From: CAZNPL01 sp964574815
GTDB lineage: Bacteria; Planctomycetota; Phycisphaerae; UBA1845
NCBI GenBank assembly: GCA_964574815.1
Contig: CAZNPL010000070.1
Location: forward strand, 1-15,122
Length of the DNA: 15,122 nucleotides
Direction of reading: 5' to 3'
Shown: piece after piece, positions 6,701 through 13,138 of the stretch
Layout of the letters: every line of letters starts with the position of its first letter
How positions within the stretch are numbered: the stretch's first letter is position 1
The notes under the pieces: model-generated
What the model was told of the DNA's origin: nothing
What the model saw: only the letters and a program-made list of their open reading frames with translations
The model's database searches: none
Made by a program: the position numbers and the translations under genes

Positions 6701-8321
6701 CGGCGCCGTTCTCCTGGTTGATCCGAATCAGGTCGAGCCCGTCCGCCGTCGAAGCGAACAACGTCCCGTCCGGATGAAAATCCAGCCCGGCAACCTTCTC
6801 GAACCCTGTTTCCCCGACGAGCGTCAGCCGACAGTATCCGTTAATGTCAGGTTGACTATTGATGATGAACAGCGCGCCATTGATGTTGTCGTCTCCCGTT
6901 GAACCGTAGAGTACCCCTTCGGGCGATGTTGCAAGTCCACTCAACTTAACGAATCCGCCGTCGCCGTACGGCGCGGCGACGGCTTGTGTCCGATTAACAT
7001 CGGCCAGCACGGTCTCACAGAGATGCGTGCCCGCGGCGGTCTCGGGATCGACCTCGTAGAGCGAACGCCCCTGTGGCACAGATGCTAGCAACCGCCCATC
7101 GGGAAGAAACGCCAGATCACTCGCCCCCATCGGCCCGCCCTTCGCGTCCTCGTCACGCAGGACGCCGACCTCCGTTGTCTCACCTGTGACAACGTCGTAC
7201 TTCAGGAGCAAATCGTCGAAACGCGTCGAAACGTACAGCGTCCGTTCATCCAGCGCCAGCGCCAGACCGGTGGCGCTCTCCACGTCACTTCCTGAAAACC
7301 GGGTGCCAAGGTTGACGATCAGCGTGACTTCTCCGCTCCTCGCGTCGATCGTGTAAAGACGCCCGCCGTTGCAATCGCCTCCTTGTGCGCCGTACAGCAC
7401 CGCGTCGCCGCCGGGAATCACCAGCTCCAACTCGTCCGGCACCCCGTTGTCGTTGCAATCGTTGATCGGAGGCCGATCGTCGATCGGATCGCATGCATCG
7501 CCGATTCCGTCCCCATCAACATCCCTTTGACTGGGGTTCGAAACCGTAGGACAGTTGTCTCTCTCGTCAGCCACACCGTCCCCATCCGAATCGTTGAAGT
7601 CGTCACAAGCATCGCCGATGCCGTCACCGTCGGTGTCGGTCTGATCGGAATTGGCGTCGGACGGGCAGTTGTCACTGTCGTCCGCTACCCCGTCGCCGTC
7701 ACGGTCGATGAGAGGATCACAGGCATCACCCACGCCGTCACCGTCCAGGTCTACCTGCTCGGCGTTCGGCGTATCCGGACAATTGTCCTCCTCGTCCGGT
7801 ACGCCGTCTCCGTCACGGTCCTGCACCGGTGGAGGAGGCGGAGGAGGATCCGTGATGACATAGTCGTGCTCGATATCAGCGTCGAAGTCGACCCCGAAGA
7901 TGAGCGACTCGGACGGCGTCGGTTCTCCATCCGCAAACGCGCCGCTGATGTCGACCCGGTTGGCCAGCTCAGGCCCGATCTCAATGATCGGATCACTCGC
8001 CTCGAGCTGGAGAATCGTCTCTCGGACAATCTGCGCGTCGAGCGTGAATTCGACCACGATGTTGACCGCCTGACTCGAGTTGCTGTCAACGCGAACCGTC
8101 ACGAGCGCCGCGTCCGGAACGGGCCGCCCGGGTGTCACACCACCCTCGACTTCCAAAGGCGGCGCCTCCGGACCGGCCGGGTCGCCCGTGCCGCGCGCAA
8201 TGGCGTCGAGCAAATCCTGCAATGGGTTGCTTCCCGGATCATCCCCATTCGGAGGGATGAAGACACAGCCCGCCAGCATCAATGCCAGCACCGACGCAAA
8301 CCGCCAGATATTCTGTTTCAT
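3738..8321 (-). CDS. Giant mosaic lipoprotein: TSP3 repeats, propeller-like region, LamG domain and beta-helix
   Basis: The product has 1527 residues. A lipoprotein signal ends in LMLAGC (Cys19), so it should be anchored in a membrane outside the cytoplasm. In order there are: a globular region (about 70-155); a seven-proline linker (159-165); three thrombospondin-3-type Ca2+-binding repeats (about 168-278, DxDGDGxxD...DNCP); a DCNDNGVPDE hinge; a propeller-like region with LAFLPDGRLLAS-type blades (about 305-565); a second run of DCNENGVPDDC motifs (about 566-608); a LamG/concanavalin-type domain (about 617-830); and a right-handed beta-helix (about 853-1450) with fifteen GGA/GGG-led coils. 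The tail ends SPCIDAGDTT and VDMGAFEF, the ending usual for Planctomycetes 'choice-of-anchor Q' proteins. No enzymatic residues are evident. A role in surface adhesion or polysaccharide binding is an inference. No obvious Shine-Dalgarno precedes ATG 8321. Confidence 0.9.
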   Translation of the reverse strand: MKQNIWRFASVLALMLAGCVFIPPNGDDPGSNPLQDLLDAIARGTGDPAGPEAPPLEVEGGVTPGRPVPDAALVTVRVDSNSSQAVNIVVEFTLDAQIVRETILQLEASDPIIEIGPELANRVDISGAFADGEPTPSESLIFGVDFDADIEHDYVITDPPPPPPPVQDRDGDGVPDEEDNCPDTPNAEQVDLDGDGVGDACDPLIDRDGDGVADDSDNCPSDANSDQTDTDGDGIGDACDDFNDSDGDGVADERDNCPTVSNPSQRDVDGDGIGDACDPIDDRPPINDCNDNGVPDELELVIPGGDAVLYGAQGGDCNGGRLYTIDARSGEVTLIVNLGTRFSGSDVESATGLALALDERTLYVSTRFDDLLLKYDVVTGETTEVGVLRDEDAKGGPMGASDLAFLPDGRLLASVPQGRSLYEVDPETAAGTHLCETVLADVNRTQAVAAPYGDGGFVKLSGLATSPEGVLYGSTGDDNINGALFIINSQPDINGYCRLTLVGETGFEKVAGLDFHPDGTLFASTADGLDLIRINQENGAGVPVARLSGDAGLCSMDGVAFLPTDLDNDCNENGVPDDCDPDCDGDGIPDDCEDSPDCNENGVPDECEAGVGGLRVDDDTVALYRFEEQRPGTSFDYSGHGNHATDSGTSVVSGPFGSARRLDGVDDYITMDTARAALAGTRAFTIEFLAKSVDGETIPELINHRCGNGWAARVSGESVTYGIKTNTAGNCDWNFLTCRSQPPDPCVSAPEMDLAWHYYAMTWDGSTASFYRDGVQLDSRPAGGVFSETQASSQAARIGLDDFSQTYTGGLIDDVRVSRIARSATEIAETFMALFPQLDVDGDGIPDACQVGRLYVNDNAPGANNGTSWRNAFRELSDAMFAAEASRGRVEQIWVAEGSYTPTSDASDRSATFHLRSGLKVYGGFAGTERSLSERAGLFEQTILSGDLSGEDDRLRDRPAAGVVSDSYHVVTGTGTDTIALLDGFRIVGGRADGQGDDSRGGGVFIRDGAATLRNCTLEGNEARRGGGLFIAGEQAISPTVFNCVFRANLATNGGDGGAAAIEGASVLFSGCTLESNVADFEGGGILNDGGNVNLRDCVLDDNQALDWDSGGGMVNRGGVASVSRCVLKNNAATSGSGGAMANYNSNVLLQECSFTDNSAAGGGGALYNSGGVVFMERCDFERNATTGGFRSGGAVYNTGGSPASFNSCGFVSNSATGHGGAIYHSQPGSGSLNVRGCTFDDNKAQGSGGALYNQQGTGAQVIDSSFRGNQAGIHGGALYNQQGNQLTVVDSTFEGNDATESGGAIYNQQAVDVAFRKLYFTGNMSTFDGGAVFNQQGAGVTINSVFSGNGAGADGGAWYDENGTTDLINSSFGGNTAAGAGGGILVVSDRGGLRIFNSILWGNADEGGISEFSQIFPESGMPTVNYSFIQGLTGEFQGVGNIGDDPDDPAFVDPDGADDAVGTEDDDLRLLPGSPCIDAGDTTVVPSGITTDIEGNPRRVDDPQTPDTGQGTPPVDMGAFEFQAPQ
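4257..4577 (-). repeat. Four tandem beta-helix coils with NQQ motif, 81-nt period
   Basis: Within the lipoprotein gene the codons for NQQ recur at 4311, 4392, 4473 and 4554, exactly 81 nt (27 codons) apart. Coils 10-13 begin GGALYNQQ, GGALYNQQ, GGAIYNQQ and GGAVFNQQ. The eleven other coils are 25-31 residues long and lack NQQ. This suggests a local, more recent duplication within the helix. Confidence 0.85.
7488..7820 (-). repeat. Three thrombospondin type 3 repeats in the lipoprotein gene
   Basis: Three units of about 38 codons each carry DxDGDGxxDxxDNCP and end DGDGxGDACD. Paired acidic residues and Cys are typical of TSP3 Ca2+-coordinating repeats. They follow the proline linker and probably form a rigid, calcium-stiffened stalk. 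Confidence 0.9.
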
Positions 8322-8455
8322 GGTTTAAACCGCCCCATCGGCCAAGCACCGGGTGGTAGGGAAGTCAAATGCAAGCCCGCTCGGCGGCAGGCTCGATGCC
8401 TCACGCCCCCGCTCACCCTCACAGAGGTTCAGACAGACCTGGACCCCAGTTTGCC

Positions 8456-8484
8456 AGCGTACCCGGGCGAAAGTGGCAAGTCAA
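8456..8484 (-). promoter_or_regulatory. Weak promoter candidate for the lipoprotein gene
   Basis: On the minus strand TTGACT (8479-8484, 5 of 6) and TACGCT (8456-8461, 3 of 6) are separated by 17 nt. Transcription from here would leave a leader of about 130 nt before ATG 8321. The -10 is poor, so this is only a candidate. Confidence 0.25.
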
Positions 8485-8651
8485 TCGTGAAACACGTAAA
8501 CCCCGCAACCAAAGCGAGTTACAACACGTTATCGCCCCACCTGCAACGGCTCGGATGGATCACGGCTCATAGGGCGCAGATGTGGCAACTTGCGACAGAA
8601 TCTACACAGGCGTGCTGCTCGAGCTCAAACCGTACACTTTGCCAGAGAAGG

Positions 8652-8666
8652 TTGGTAGCTGACCAA
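8652..8666 (-). terminator. Short inverted repeat after the TM2 gene
   Basis: TTGGT and ACCAA form a perfect 5+5 bp inverted repeat with a 5-nt loop, 7 nt beyond the stop of the TM2 gene. On the minus strand it is followed by CCTTCTCT rather than a T run. It is a weak terminator candidate at best. Confidence 0.2.
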
Positions 8667-8673
8667 GTGCGGA

Positions 8674-9105
8674 TCACGTAACGGCCGGAATCTCAAGGAC
8701 GGAACGGCAAGACGGGCAAGCGAATGCCTGCCCGGCCGCGTGGACCGGCACCTGCATCGGAGCGCCGCACCGCGTGCAGAACACAACCCGATAACCGGGG
8801 CTGACACCCTCGACGCGCTGCCCGCGAGGAATTGAGGCGGCCGCGTCTGGAGTACGGCCCGCCGCCGCCGGGTAAGGCGCAGGAGGTGGGTTCATCGTTC
8901 CGTAGCTGTGATACGCCAGATACTCGGCGTTGGCATCCCGCACCATGCCGGGAATCAGGAATACGTCCACCACCCAGCCGATCAAGAACAGGCCTCCAGT
9001 GAAGAACCACAGCACACCCGTTCCAATCCGGCCGCAATAGAAGCGATGCACGCCAAGCAGACCGAAAAAGAACCACAACAGATATGCCACCGCCGTTGAT
9101 CTCAC
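8674..9105 (-). CDS. TM2-domain membrane protein with C-terminal zinc ribbon
   Basis: The product has 143 residues. The N-terminal half is a TM2 domain: a first membrane helix (about 7-20, AYLLWFFFGLLG), the hallmark G-VHRFYCGRIGTG turn, then a second helix (about 29-52) ending DVFLIPGMV. A Pro/Ala-rich linker leads to a zinc-ribbon-like module with CTRC (Cys110, Cys113) and CPSC (Cys130, Cys133). The cellular role of bacterial TM2 proteins is not established. The domain pair suggests an inner-membrane protein with a cytoplasmic metal-binding tail. I chose the GTG at 9105 because GGAGG sits 8 nt before it and the TM2 domain starts at once. A longer in-frame reading from 9162 only adds an unsupported stretch. 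It lies downstream of the winged-helix gene, 181 nt away. Confidence 0.92.
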   Translation of the reverse strand: MRSTAVAYLLWFFFGLLGVHRFYCGRIGTGVLWFFTGGLFLIGWVVDVFLIPGMVRDANAEYLAYHSYGTMNPPPAPYPAAAGRTPDAAASIPRGQRVEGVSPGYRVVFCTRCGAPMQVPVHAAGQAFACPSCRSVLEIPAVT

Positions 9106-9113
9106 GACCGAAT

Positions 9114-9118
9114 CCTCC
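9114..9118 (-). promoter_or_regulatory. Ribosome binding site fixing the GTG start of the TM2 gene
   Basis: GGAGG on the minus strand lies 8 nt upstream of GTG 9105. It is the strongest Shine-Dalgarno match near the gene and decides this start over the longer frame. Confidence 0.75.
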
Positions 9119-9286
9119 GCACGCGATTCACGCTCAGCACACCCACGTATTCGCACTGACAACGCCGATATTTCGCCTGCCGCCGCGACGCCCCGGCCGG
9201 GCGCCCCCCTTCATTGCCACCCCGATCCCCGACGTCCTCCTGCCGGACAGAATCCGAACCGCGGTACGCCTGCCCCCAGGGATCGC

Positions 9287-9637
9287 TCAAGACACCAGTT
9301 CGAGCAGCGACTTGTCGACCTTATACACGCCACCCTCAAGCGTGATCTCAATGCCCGCCTGCTCAAGGTCCACGAGATACCTGAACACGGTTCGCCGCGA
9401 GCAGTTGAGCCCCTTGCGCAGCTGGGCCAGAGTGGCACCCTCCGACATCATGCGAATCATCTTGCATTGACGGCCGTAAATCGATTTGTCGCTCTCCAAA
9501 TACCGCAGCAGCTTTTCGGCGCTCCGGCGGGCGTTCAGGTCTGAGTTGAACAACTTCTTTTTGAGCGCATACCGCAGCGCTGCGTGCACACTATACGTTT
9601 CCTTGAAATCAGATCGTCTCAAGGCTCCGGTGGTCAT
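9287..9637 (-). CDS. Small winged-helix DNA-binding protein
   Basis: The product has 116 residues. A basic, helical N-terminal half (FKETYSVHAALRYALKKKLF at 11-30) precedes a winged helix-turn-helix of the HTH_11/DeoR-like type (about 55-109). Helix 2 is TLAQLRKGLNC, the recognition helix is SRRTVFRYLVDLEQAGI (80-96), and a short wing reads ITLEGGVYKVD. No ligand-binding WYL or sugar domain follows, so it is a minimal transcription factor or DNA-binding adaptor. ATG 9637 was chosen because AAGGAG lies 9 nt upstream; an in-frame TTG at 9667 has no such support. The gene is divergent from the aminotransferase, with a promoter-like pair and an inverted repeat between them. That arrangement suggests it may regulate itself and its neighbour. 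The target is unknown. Confidence 0.82.
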   Translation of the reverse strand: MTTGALRRSDFKETYSVHAALRYALKKKLFNSDLNARRSAEKLLRYLESDKSIYGRQCKMIRMMSEGATLAQLRKGLNCSRRTVFRYLVDLEQAGIEITLEGGVYKVDKSLLELVS

Positions 9638-9646
9638 CTGAGTGGA

Positions 9647-9652
9647 CTCCTT
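9647..9652 (-). promoter_or_regulatory. Ribosome binding site fixing the ATG start of the winged-helix gene
   Basis: AAGGAG on the minus strand is 9 nt upstream of ATG 9637. It favours this start over the in-frame TTG 30 nt further upstream, which would lie inside the gene's own leader. Confidence 0.75.
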
Positions 9653-9724
9653 GGAATCTCCGGCCAAGGCCCTTCAAGCGCCATCGCCTGGAACCCGCAC
9701 CACAAGCGTCAGGCGACATGCCTC

Positions 9725-9753
9725 ACTCTACGTGCTCACGTACAGGCTGACAA
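9725..9753 (-). promoter_or_regulatory. Promoter candidate for the winged-helix gene
   Basis: On the minus strand TTGTCA (9748-9753, 5 of 6) and TAGAGT (9725-9730, 4 of 6) are separated by exactly 17 nt. Its -35 is on the opposite strand of the -35 of the divergent promoter candidate. The leader would be about 80 nt. Confidence 0.45.
9729..9742. promoter_or_regulatory. 14-bp inverted repeat, operator candidate
   Basis: TACGTG-CT-CACGTA is a perfect 6+6 bp inverted repeat. It covers the end of the -10 and most of the spacer of the minus-strand promoter candidate. This placement fits a repressor site for a small dimeric regulator, and the winged-helix protein encoded next to it is the natural candidate. 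Binding is inferred only. Confidence 0.4.
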
Positions 9754-9775
9754 TCCCTGGCACCGTCCTGAGAAT
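9747..9775 (+). promoter_or_regulatory. Promoter candidate for the aminotransferase gene
   Basis: CTGACA (9747-9752, 5 of 6) and GAGAAT (9770-9775, 4 of 6) are separated by 17 nt. Transcription would start near 9782, giving a leader of about 105 nt that contains two small GCGG-loop inverted repeats (9790-9801 and 9803-9814). Confidence 0.35.
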
Positions 9776-9886
9776 GTTAATAAAGCGCAAGGAGCGGTCC
9801 TCAAGGGCGGCCTTAACGAATAAATCGTCCCTCGAACAGGTTCCCCCTTGCACGGGGCCCACGCTCGCCCTACAAGGTTTGCGAGA

Positions 9887-10987
9887 ATGATCAAGCCGGT
9901 CGAATACCTCCACTGGGCGAAAACGCATCAGCGTGCCCGCTATGAGTTGTCCTCGTCCGGCGTGCCGCCCGTCTCGGCCGAAGAACTCGCGGTGCAGCCG
10001 ACAGACATCGACACAACCGTCAGCGGTGCCTACGGGCACCCCACGCTGATCGAGCAGATCGCAGACCGATACGGTGCCCGACCCGAGCAGGTCCTGCCCG
10101 TGACGGGTACCAGCACCGCGAATTTCGTCGCATTGGCCAGCGTGACGCGCCGAGGCGATGCTGTGGCACTTGAATGGCCCGCTTACGAGCCGCTGCTGCG
10201 TGTAACGGAACTGTTGGGCCTTAGACCCATTCGATTCCGGCGTCCCGCATCAGCCGACTTCGCCCCCGACGTCGATCAAATTCGGCGGCTGGTAAGGGAC
10301 GGCGCCCACGCTGTGATGTTGACCGACTTGCACAATCCCAGCGGCCGTCTCTGCCCGCTTGAGATCCTACATGAGGTCGCAAACGCCTGCGCCGAACACG
10401 GTGCCACGCTTGTCGTCGATGAGGTCTATCGCGAATTCGCGCATCTCAATCGCGGCCTGCTCCGGCACACCACCGCTTCTCTCGGCCCGCACGTCGTCGC
10501 AACCAATTCGCTCACGAAGGTCTACGGTTTCGGGGGCCTGCGTGTTGGCTGGCTGATCGGACCACCCGCGGTGGTGGAACAAGCTCGTGCCGTCGTGGAC
10601 CATCTGTTCGTCGATCTGCCGGCGCCGTCAGCCAGCCTGGCCATTCGAGTGTTCAAGCGGATCGACCGTTTCGCGCACCGAACGCAAGCGATCTACGACG
10701 CAGGTATCCGCATCTTCTCCCAATGGATCGTCTCTCAGGGCAGCCTATACTGGTACGGCAACGACGGGGCCGTGTTTGCGTACCTTCGTTTACCAAAAGA
10801 CCTCACGGCCGCGGAGTTCTGTCAAGCATTGCGCAGCCGGTATGATACGCAGGTCGTTCCCGGCACTTTCTTCGAACAACCGGACCACATCCGAGTCGGT
10901 CTGGGAGTCCCCGAGGATGAATTGTCCGGCGGCCTCGAACGAATTGGACAAGTCATCGCAGACTTTACGGCACATCGTGCCGGCTGA
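9887..10987 (+). CDS. PLP-dependent class I/II aminotransferase
   Basis: This is a cytoplasmic fold-type I pyridoxal-phosphate enzyme of 366 residues, probably transferring an amino group between an amino acid and a 2-oxo acid. Visible landmarks are GTSTAN (74-79, phosphate and ring binding), N150 in HNPSG, D178 and Y181 in VVDEVYREF (cofactor nitrogen and O3'), the Schiff-base Lys211 in SLTKVYGFGGLRVGW with Arg218, and Arg336 in DHIRVGLG, the expected substrate-carboxylate arginine. Family length and order are complete, so it should be active. The substrate cannot be read from the sequence. ATG 9887 was preferred over the upstream in-frame TTG 9848 because the domain begins just after it; the ribosome site (AAGG, 9-nt spacing) is modest. 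It is divergent from the winged-helix gene. The phosphatase gene follows 59 nt downstream on the same strand, possibly cotranscribed. Confidence 0.93.
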   Translation: MIKPVEYLHWAKTHQRARYELSSSGVPPVSAEELAVQPTDIDTTVSGAYGHPTLIEQIADRYGARPEQVLPVTGTSTANFVALASVTRRGDAVALEWPAYEPLLRVTELLGLRPIRFRRPASADFAPDVDQIRRLVRDGAHAVMLTDLHNPSGRLCPLEILHEVANACAEHGATLVVDEVYREFAHLNRGLLRHTTASLGPHVVATNSLTKVYGFGGLRVGWLIGPPAVVEQARAVVDHLFVDLPAPSASLAIRVFKRIDRFAHRTQAIYDAGIRIFSQWIVSQGSLYWYGNDGAVFAYLRLPKDLTAAEFCQALRSRYDTQVVPGTFFEQPDHIRVGLGVPEDELSGGLERIGQVIADFTAHRAG

Positions 10988-11046
10988 CCATTCGGTGGAT
11001 CAGGCGATGATTCGATCTGGCAACGAGATGGCGTGCGAGTGAATCC

Positions 11047-13116
11047 ATGACTCGGCCCGTCTCAATTCGAAGAAGTCTGCTCCTCAACCTTGTCCTCGTC
11101 ATCGCTCTGCTCAGTGGTGGCATCCTGGTCATCACCTATGCGGACAGCAGGCGAAGGGCCGGCGAGCTCGCCCAATCTCTGACCAGCCGCTCCCTCCAAC
11201 AGACAGAGGACCGTTTGCGGGCCTTCTTCGATCCTGTGGTTAAGCTCTTGCTCGTGGCTCGCGCGTGGGGGATCGATGGCGTGCTGGACTCCGCCGACGC
11301 GAAACGCATGGATGATTTGTTCGTGCCGCTTGTCGAACGCCACGAGCCTGTCTCATCAGTCATGATCGCAGACGAAAGGGGGCGGGAGTACCTTCTACTG
11401 CGAACCGCCGGCCAGTGGCAGACGCGACAAACGAAGCGAACGGAGTGGGGCGACCGGACGTTCTGGCGCGAGTGGACCGAAGAGGATTCTGAACCGGCCG
11501 AGAGTTGGCGCACTCTGGATTACGACCCTCGGATGAGGCCCTGGTTCGTCGGGGCAATGGAGCTGAGACGCCAAACGCGGCCAGAGGAGCATCCGACCGC
11601 TGATTCGCTGGTATACTGGACCGACCCTTACGAGTTCTACACCACCAAGGAACCGGGAATCACGGCCGCCGTTTCCTGCGGCTTGCCGCAGGGCGTCGTC
11701 GGGGTCGTTGGATTCGACGTCGCACTGACCGACATCTCGAAGTTCACATCGGAATTGCCGGTGGGGCAGCGGGGCGGCGTAGCAGTGCTCACCAACGACC
11801 GGAGAATCATCGGTTTGCCGCGACCGTCGATCGGCCCCGATCTCCCCGACGAGAATGCTCGCCGGAACGCCCTGCTGAGACACCCCATCGACCTCGGTTG
11901 GCAACTGGCCACAGACGCATCAGATGCCATCCTCTCGCGCAACCCCGATCAGCAGGACGCTGTCCGCTTCGCCAGCGGAGGCGAGCATTGGTGGGTCCAA
12001 GCCAAACCGTTCGGCCTGACGACGGATCGGCCGTTGTGGATCACCGTTGTCGTGCCCGAGGAGGACCTTCTCGGAGCTTTCTCCAGAGTTCGGATCCCGG
12101 TCGTGGTGGTTTCGATTCTGGTGCTTCTGGGTGCGGTCGCGCGAGCCGTCGTTCTATCTCGTCGATTCAGCCGGCCGATAGAGGACCTCGTGGCCGCCAG
12201 CGACCGGATCAGTCATGGCAATCTCGATCCGGGCAAGCCGATCGCGTCACCGATTGTGGAAGTCCGCCGACTTGCGGAAGCTCAGGAACGGATGCGCGTC
12301 GCCTTGCGGTCTCTGCTCAAGATCGAGCGTGATCTGCACGTGGCCCGACAGATCCAGCAGAGCACTTTTCCGCAGCAACTGCCCGACATCGAGGGCTTTC
12401 AGATCGCCGCATGGAGCGAGCCAGCCGACGAAACCGGCGGAGATACCTACGATGTGATTGGCTACCAGTCCGGCGCGGACGGATCGACGAACATCCTTGT
12501 AGAGGGAAGAGCGGATCGCGCCATCCTTCTTCTCGCCGATGCCACCGGTCACGGGATCGGGCCGGCGCTGTCCGTCACGCAAGTCCGCGCGATGTTACGG
12601 ATGGCCGCCCGCGTGGGCGAGGATCTCCCCGGCATCGCCCGGCACATGAACGAGCAGCTCTGCACCGATCTCAAGGACGGCAGGTTCATCACGGCCTGGC
12701 TGGGCCAGATCAACGCAGGTCAGTGCTCACTGACGAGCTTGAGCGCCGGACAGGGGCCCATCCTGAGGTACGACGTGGCACGATCGGCGACGGAGTTGAT
12801 TCCCGTCAATACCTTTCCGTTTGGCATCGTCGAAGATCTCAGCGTCTCCCCGCCCCAACCAATCCTTCTGAGGCCCGGCGACATTGTGGCCGTCCTGTCG
12901 GACGGCATTTTCGAAAGCGCCGCAAGTTCGGGCGAGCTGTTTGGGCTCGATCGTGTATCCGACCTGCTGGTTCGCCACAAGGATGCCACTGCAACCGAAA
13001 TCCTCGACGCAGTCCGCGCCGAACTCGACGAATTCACCGAGGACGTGCCTCCTGCGGACGATCGCACAGGCATCATTCTGAAATGCACGGAGAGAGGCGC
13101 GACGCCCGCCCAATGA
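11047..13116 (+). CDS. Membrane-bound SpoIIE/RsbU-type PP2C phosphatase with Cache sensor and HAMP domain
   Basis: The product has 689 residues. TM1 is at about 10-30 and TM2 at about 350-370. Between them is a large extracytoplasmic double-Cache sensor with YDPRMRPWF (159-167), WTDPYEFY (191-198) and a GVVGFDVALTDIS strand (219-231). A HAMP linker (about 371-425) and a coiled segment join it to a PP2C-like SpoIIE catalytic domain (about 445-680). That domain has the metal-binding signatures GGDTYD (464-469), ADATGHG (497-503), LSDG (617-620) and DDRTG (671-675), all with acidic residues intact. Such enzymes dephosphorylate STAS-domain anti-anti-sigma factors, switching partners to free a sigma factor or effector. 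No STAS or kinase partner is encoded nearby. The ribosome site is weak. It sits 59 nt after the aminotransferase gene and is convergent with the S66 gene, with a 22-nt gap. Confidence 0.95.
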   Translation: MTRPVSIRRSLLLNLVLVIALLSGGILVITYADSRRRAGELAQSLTSRSLQQTEDRLRAFFDPVVKLLLVARAWGIDGVLDSADAKRMDDLFVPLVERHEPVSSVMIADERGREYLLLRTAGQWQTRQTKRTEWGDRTFWREWTEEDSEPAESWRTLDYDPRMRPWFVGAMELRRQTRPEEHPTADSLVYWTDPYEFYTTKEPGITAAVSCGLPQGVVGVVGFDVALTDISKFTSELPVGQRGGVAVLTNDRRIIGLPRPSIGPDLPDENARRNALLRHPIDLGWQLATDASDAILSRNPDQQDAVRFASGGEHWWVQAKPFGLTTDRPLWITVVVPEEDLLGAFSRVRIPVVVVSILVLLGAVARAVVLSRRFSRPIEDLVAASDRISHGNLDPGKPIASPIVEVRRLAEAQERMRVALRSLLKIERDLHVARQIQQSTFPQQLPDIEGFQIAAWSEPADETGGDTYDVIGYQSGADGSTNILVEGRADRAILLLADATGHGIGPALSVTQVRAMLRMAARVGEDLPGIARHMNEQLCTDLKDGRFITAWLGQINAGQCSLTSLSAGQGPILRYDVARSATELIPVNTFPFGIVEDLSVSPPQPILLRPGDIVAVLSDGIFESAASSGELFGLDRVSDLLVRHKDATATEILDAVRAELDEFTEDVPPADDRTGIILKCTERGATPAQ

Positions 13117-13138
13117 TCCGGCGCGCGAACACCCGCAC

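Larger units (their letters stand above)
8322..8673. other. Intergenic region upstream of the lipoprotein gene
   Basis: This is 352 nt without a supported gene on either strand. It contains one weak promoter candidate for the lipoprotein gene and a short inverted repeat just after the TM2 gene; both are listed separately. Open frames crossing it have no family resemblance and overlap real genes antisense. I see no tRNA or riboswitch fold. Confidence 0.6.

Noticed and set aside
8322..8673. tRNA or riboswitch in the longest gene-free gap outside the repeat array
   Set aside because: I could not find a cloverleaf, a T-loop GGTTCRANNCC word with a matching acceptor, or a known riboswitch core.
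7383..8681. 432-codon plus-strand open frame antisense to the lipoprotein gene start
   Set aside because: It mirrors the TSP3 and N-terminal codons of the real gene, giving Val/Ile-rich repeats with no domain. Its apparent length is a codon-bias artefact of high GC.
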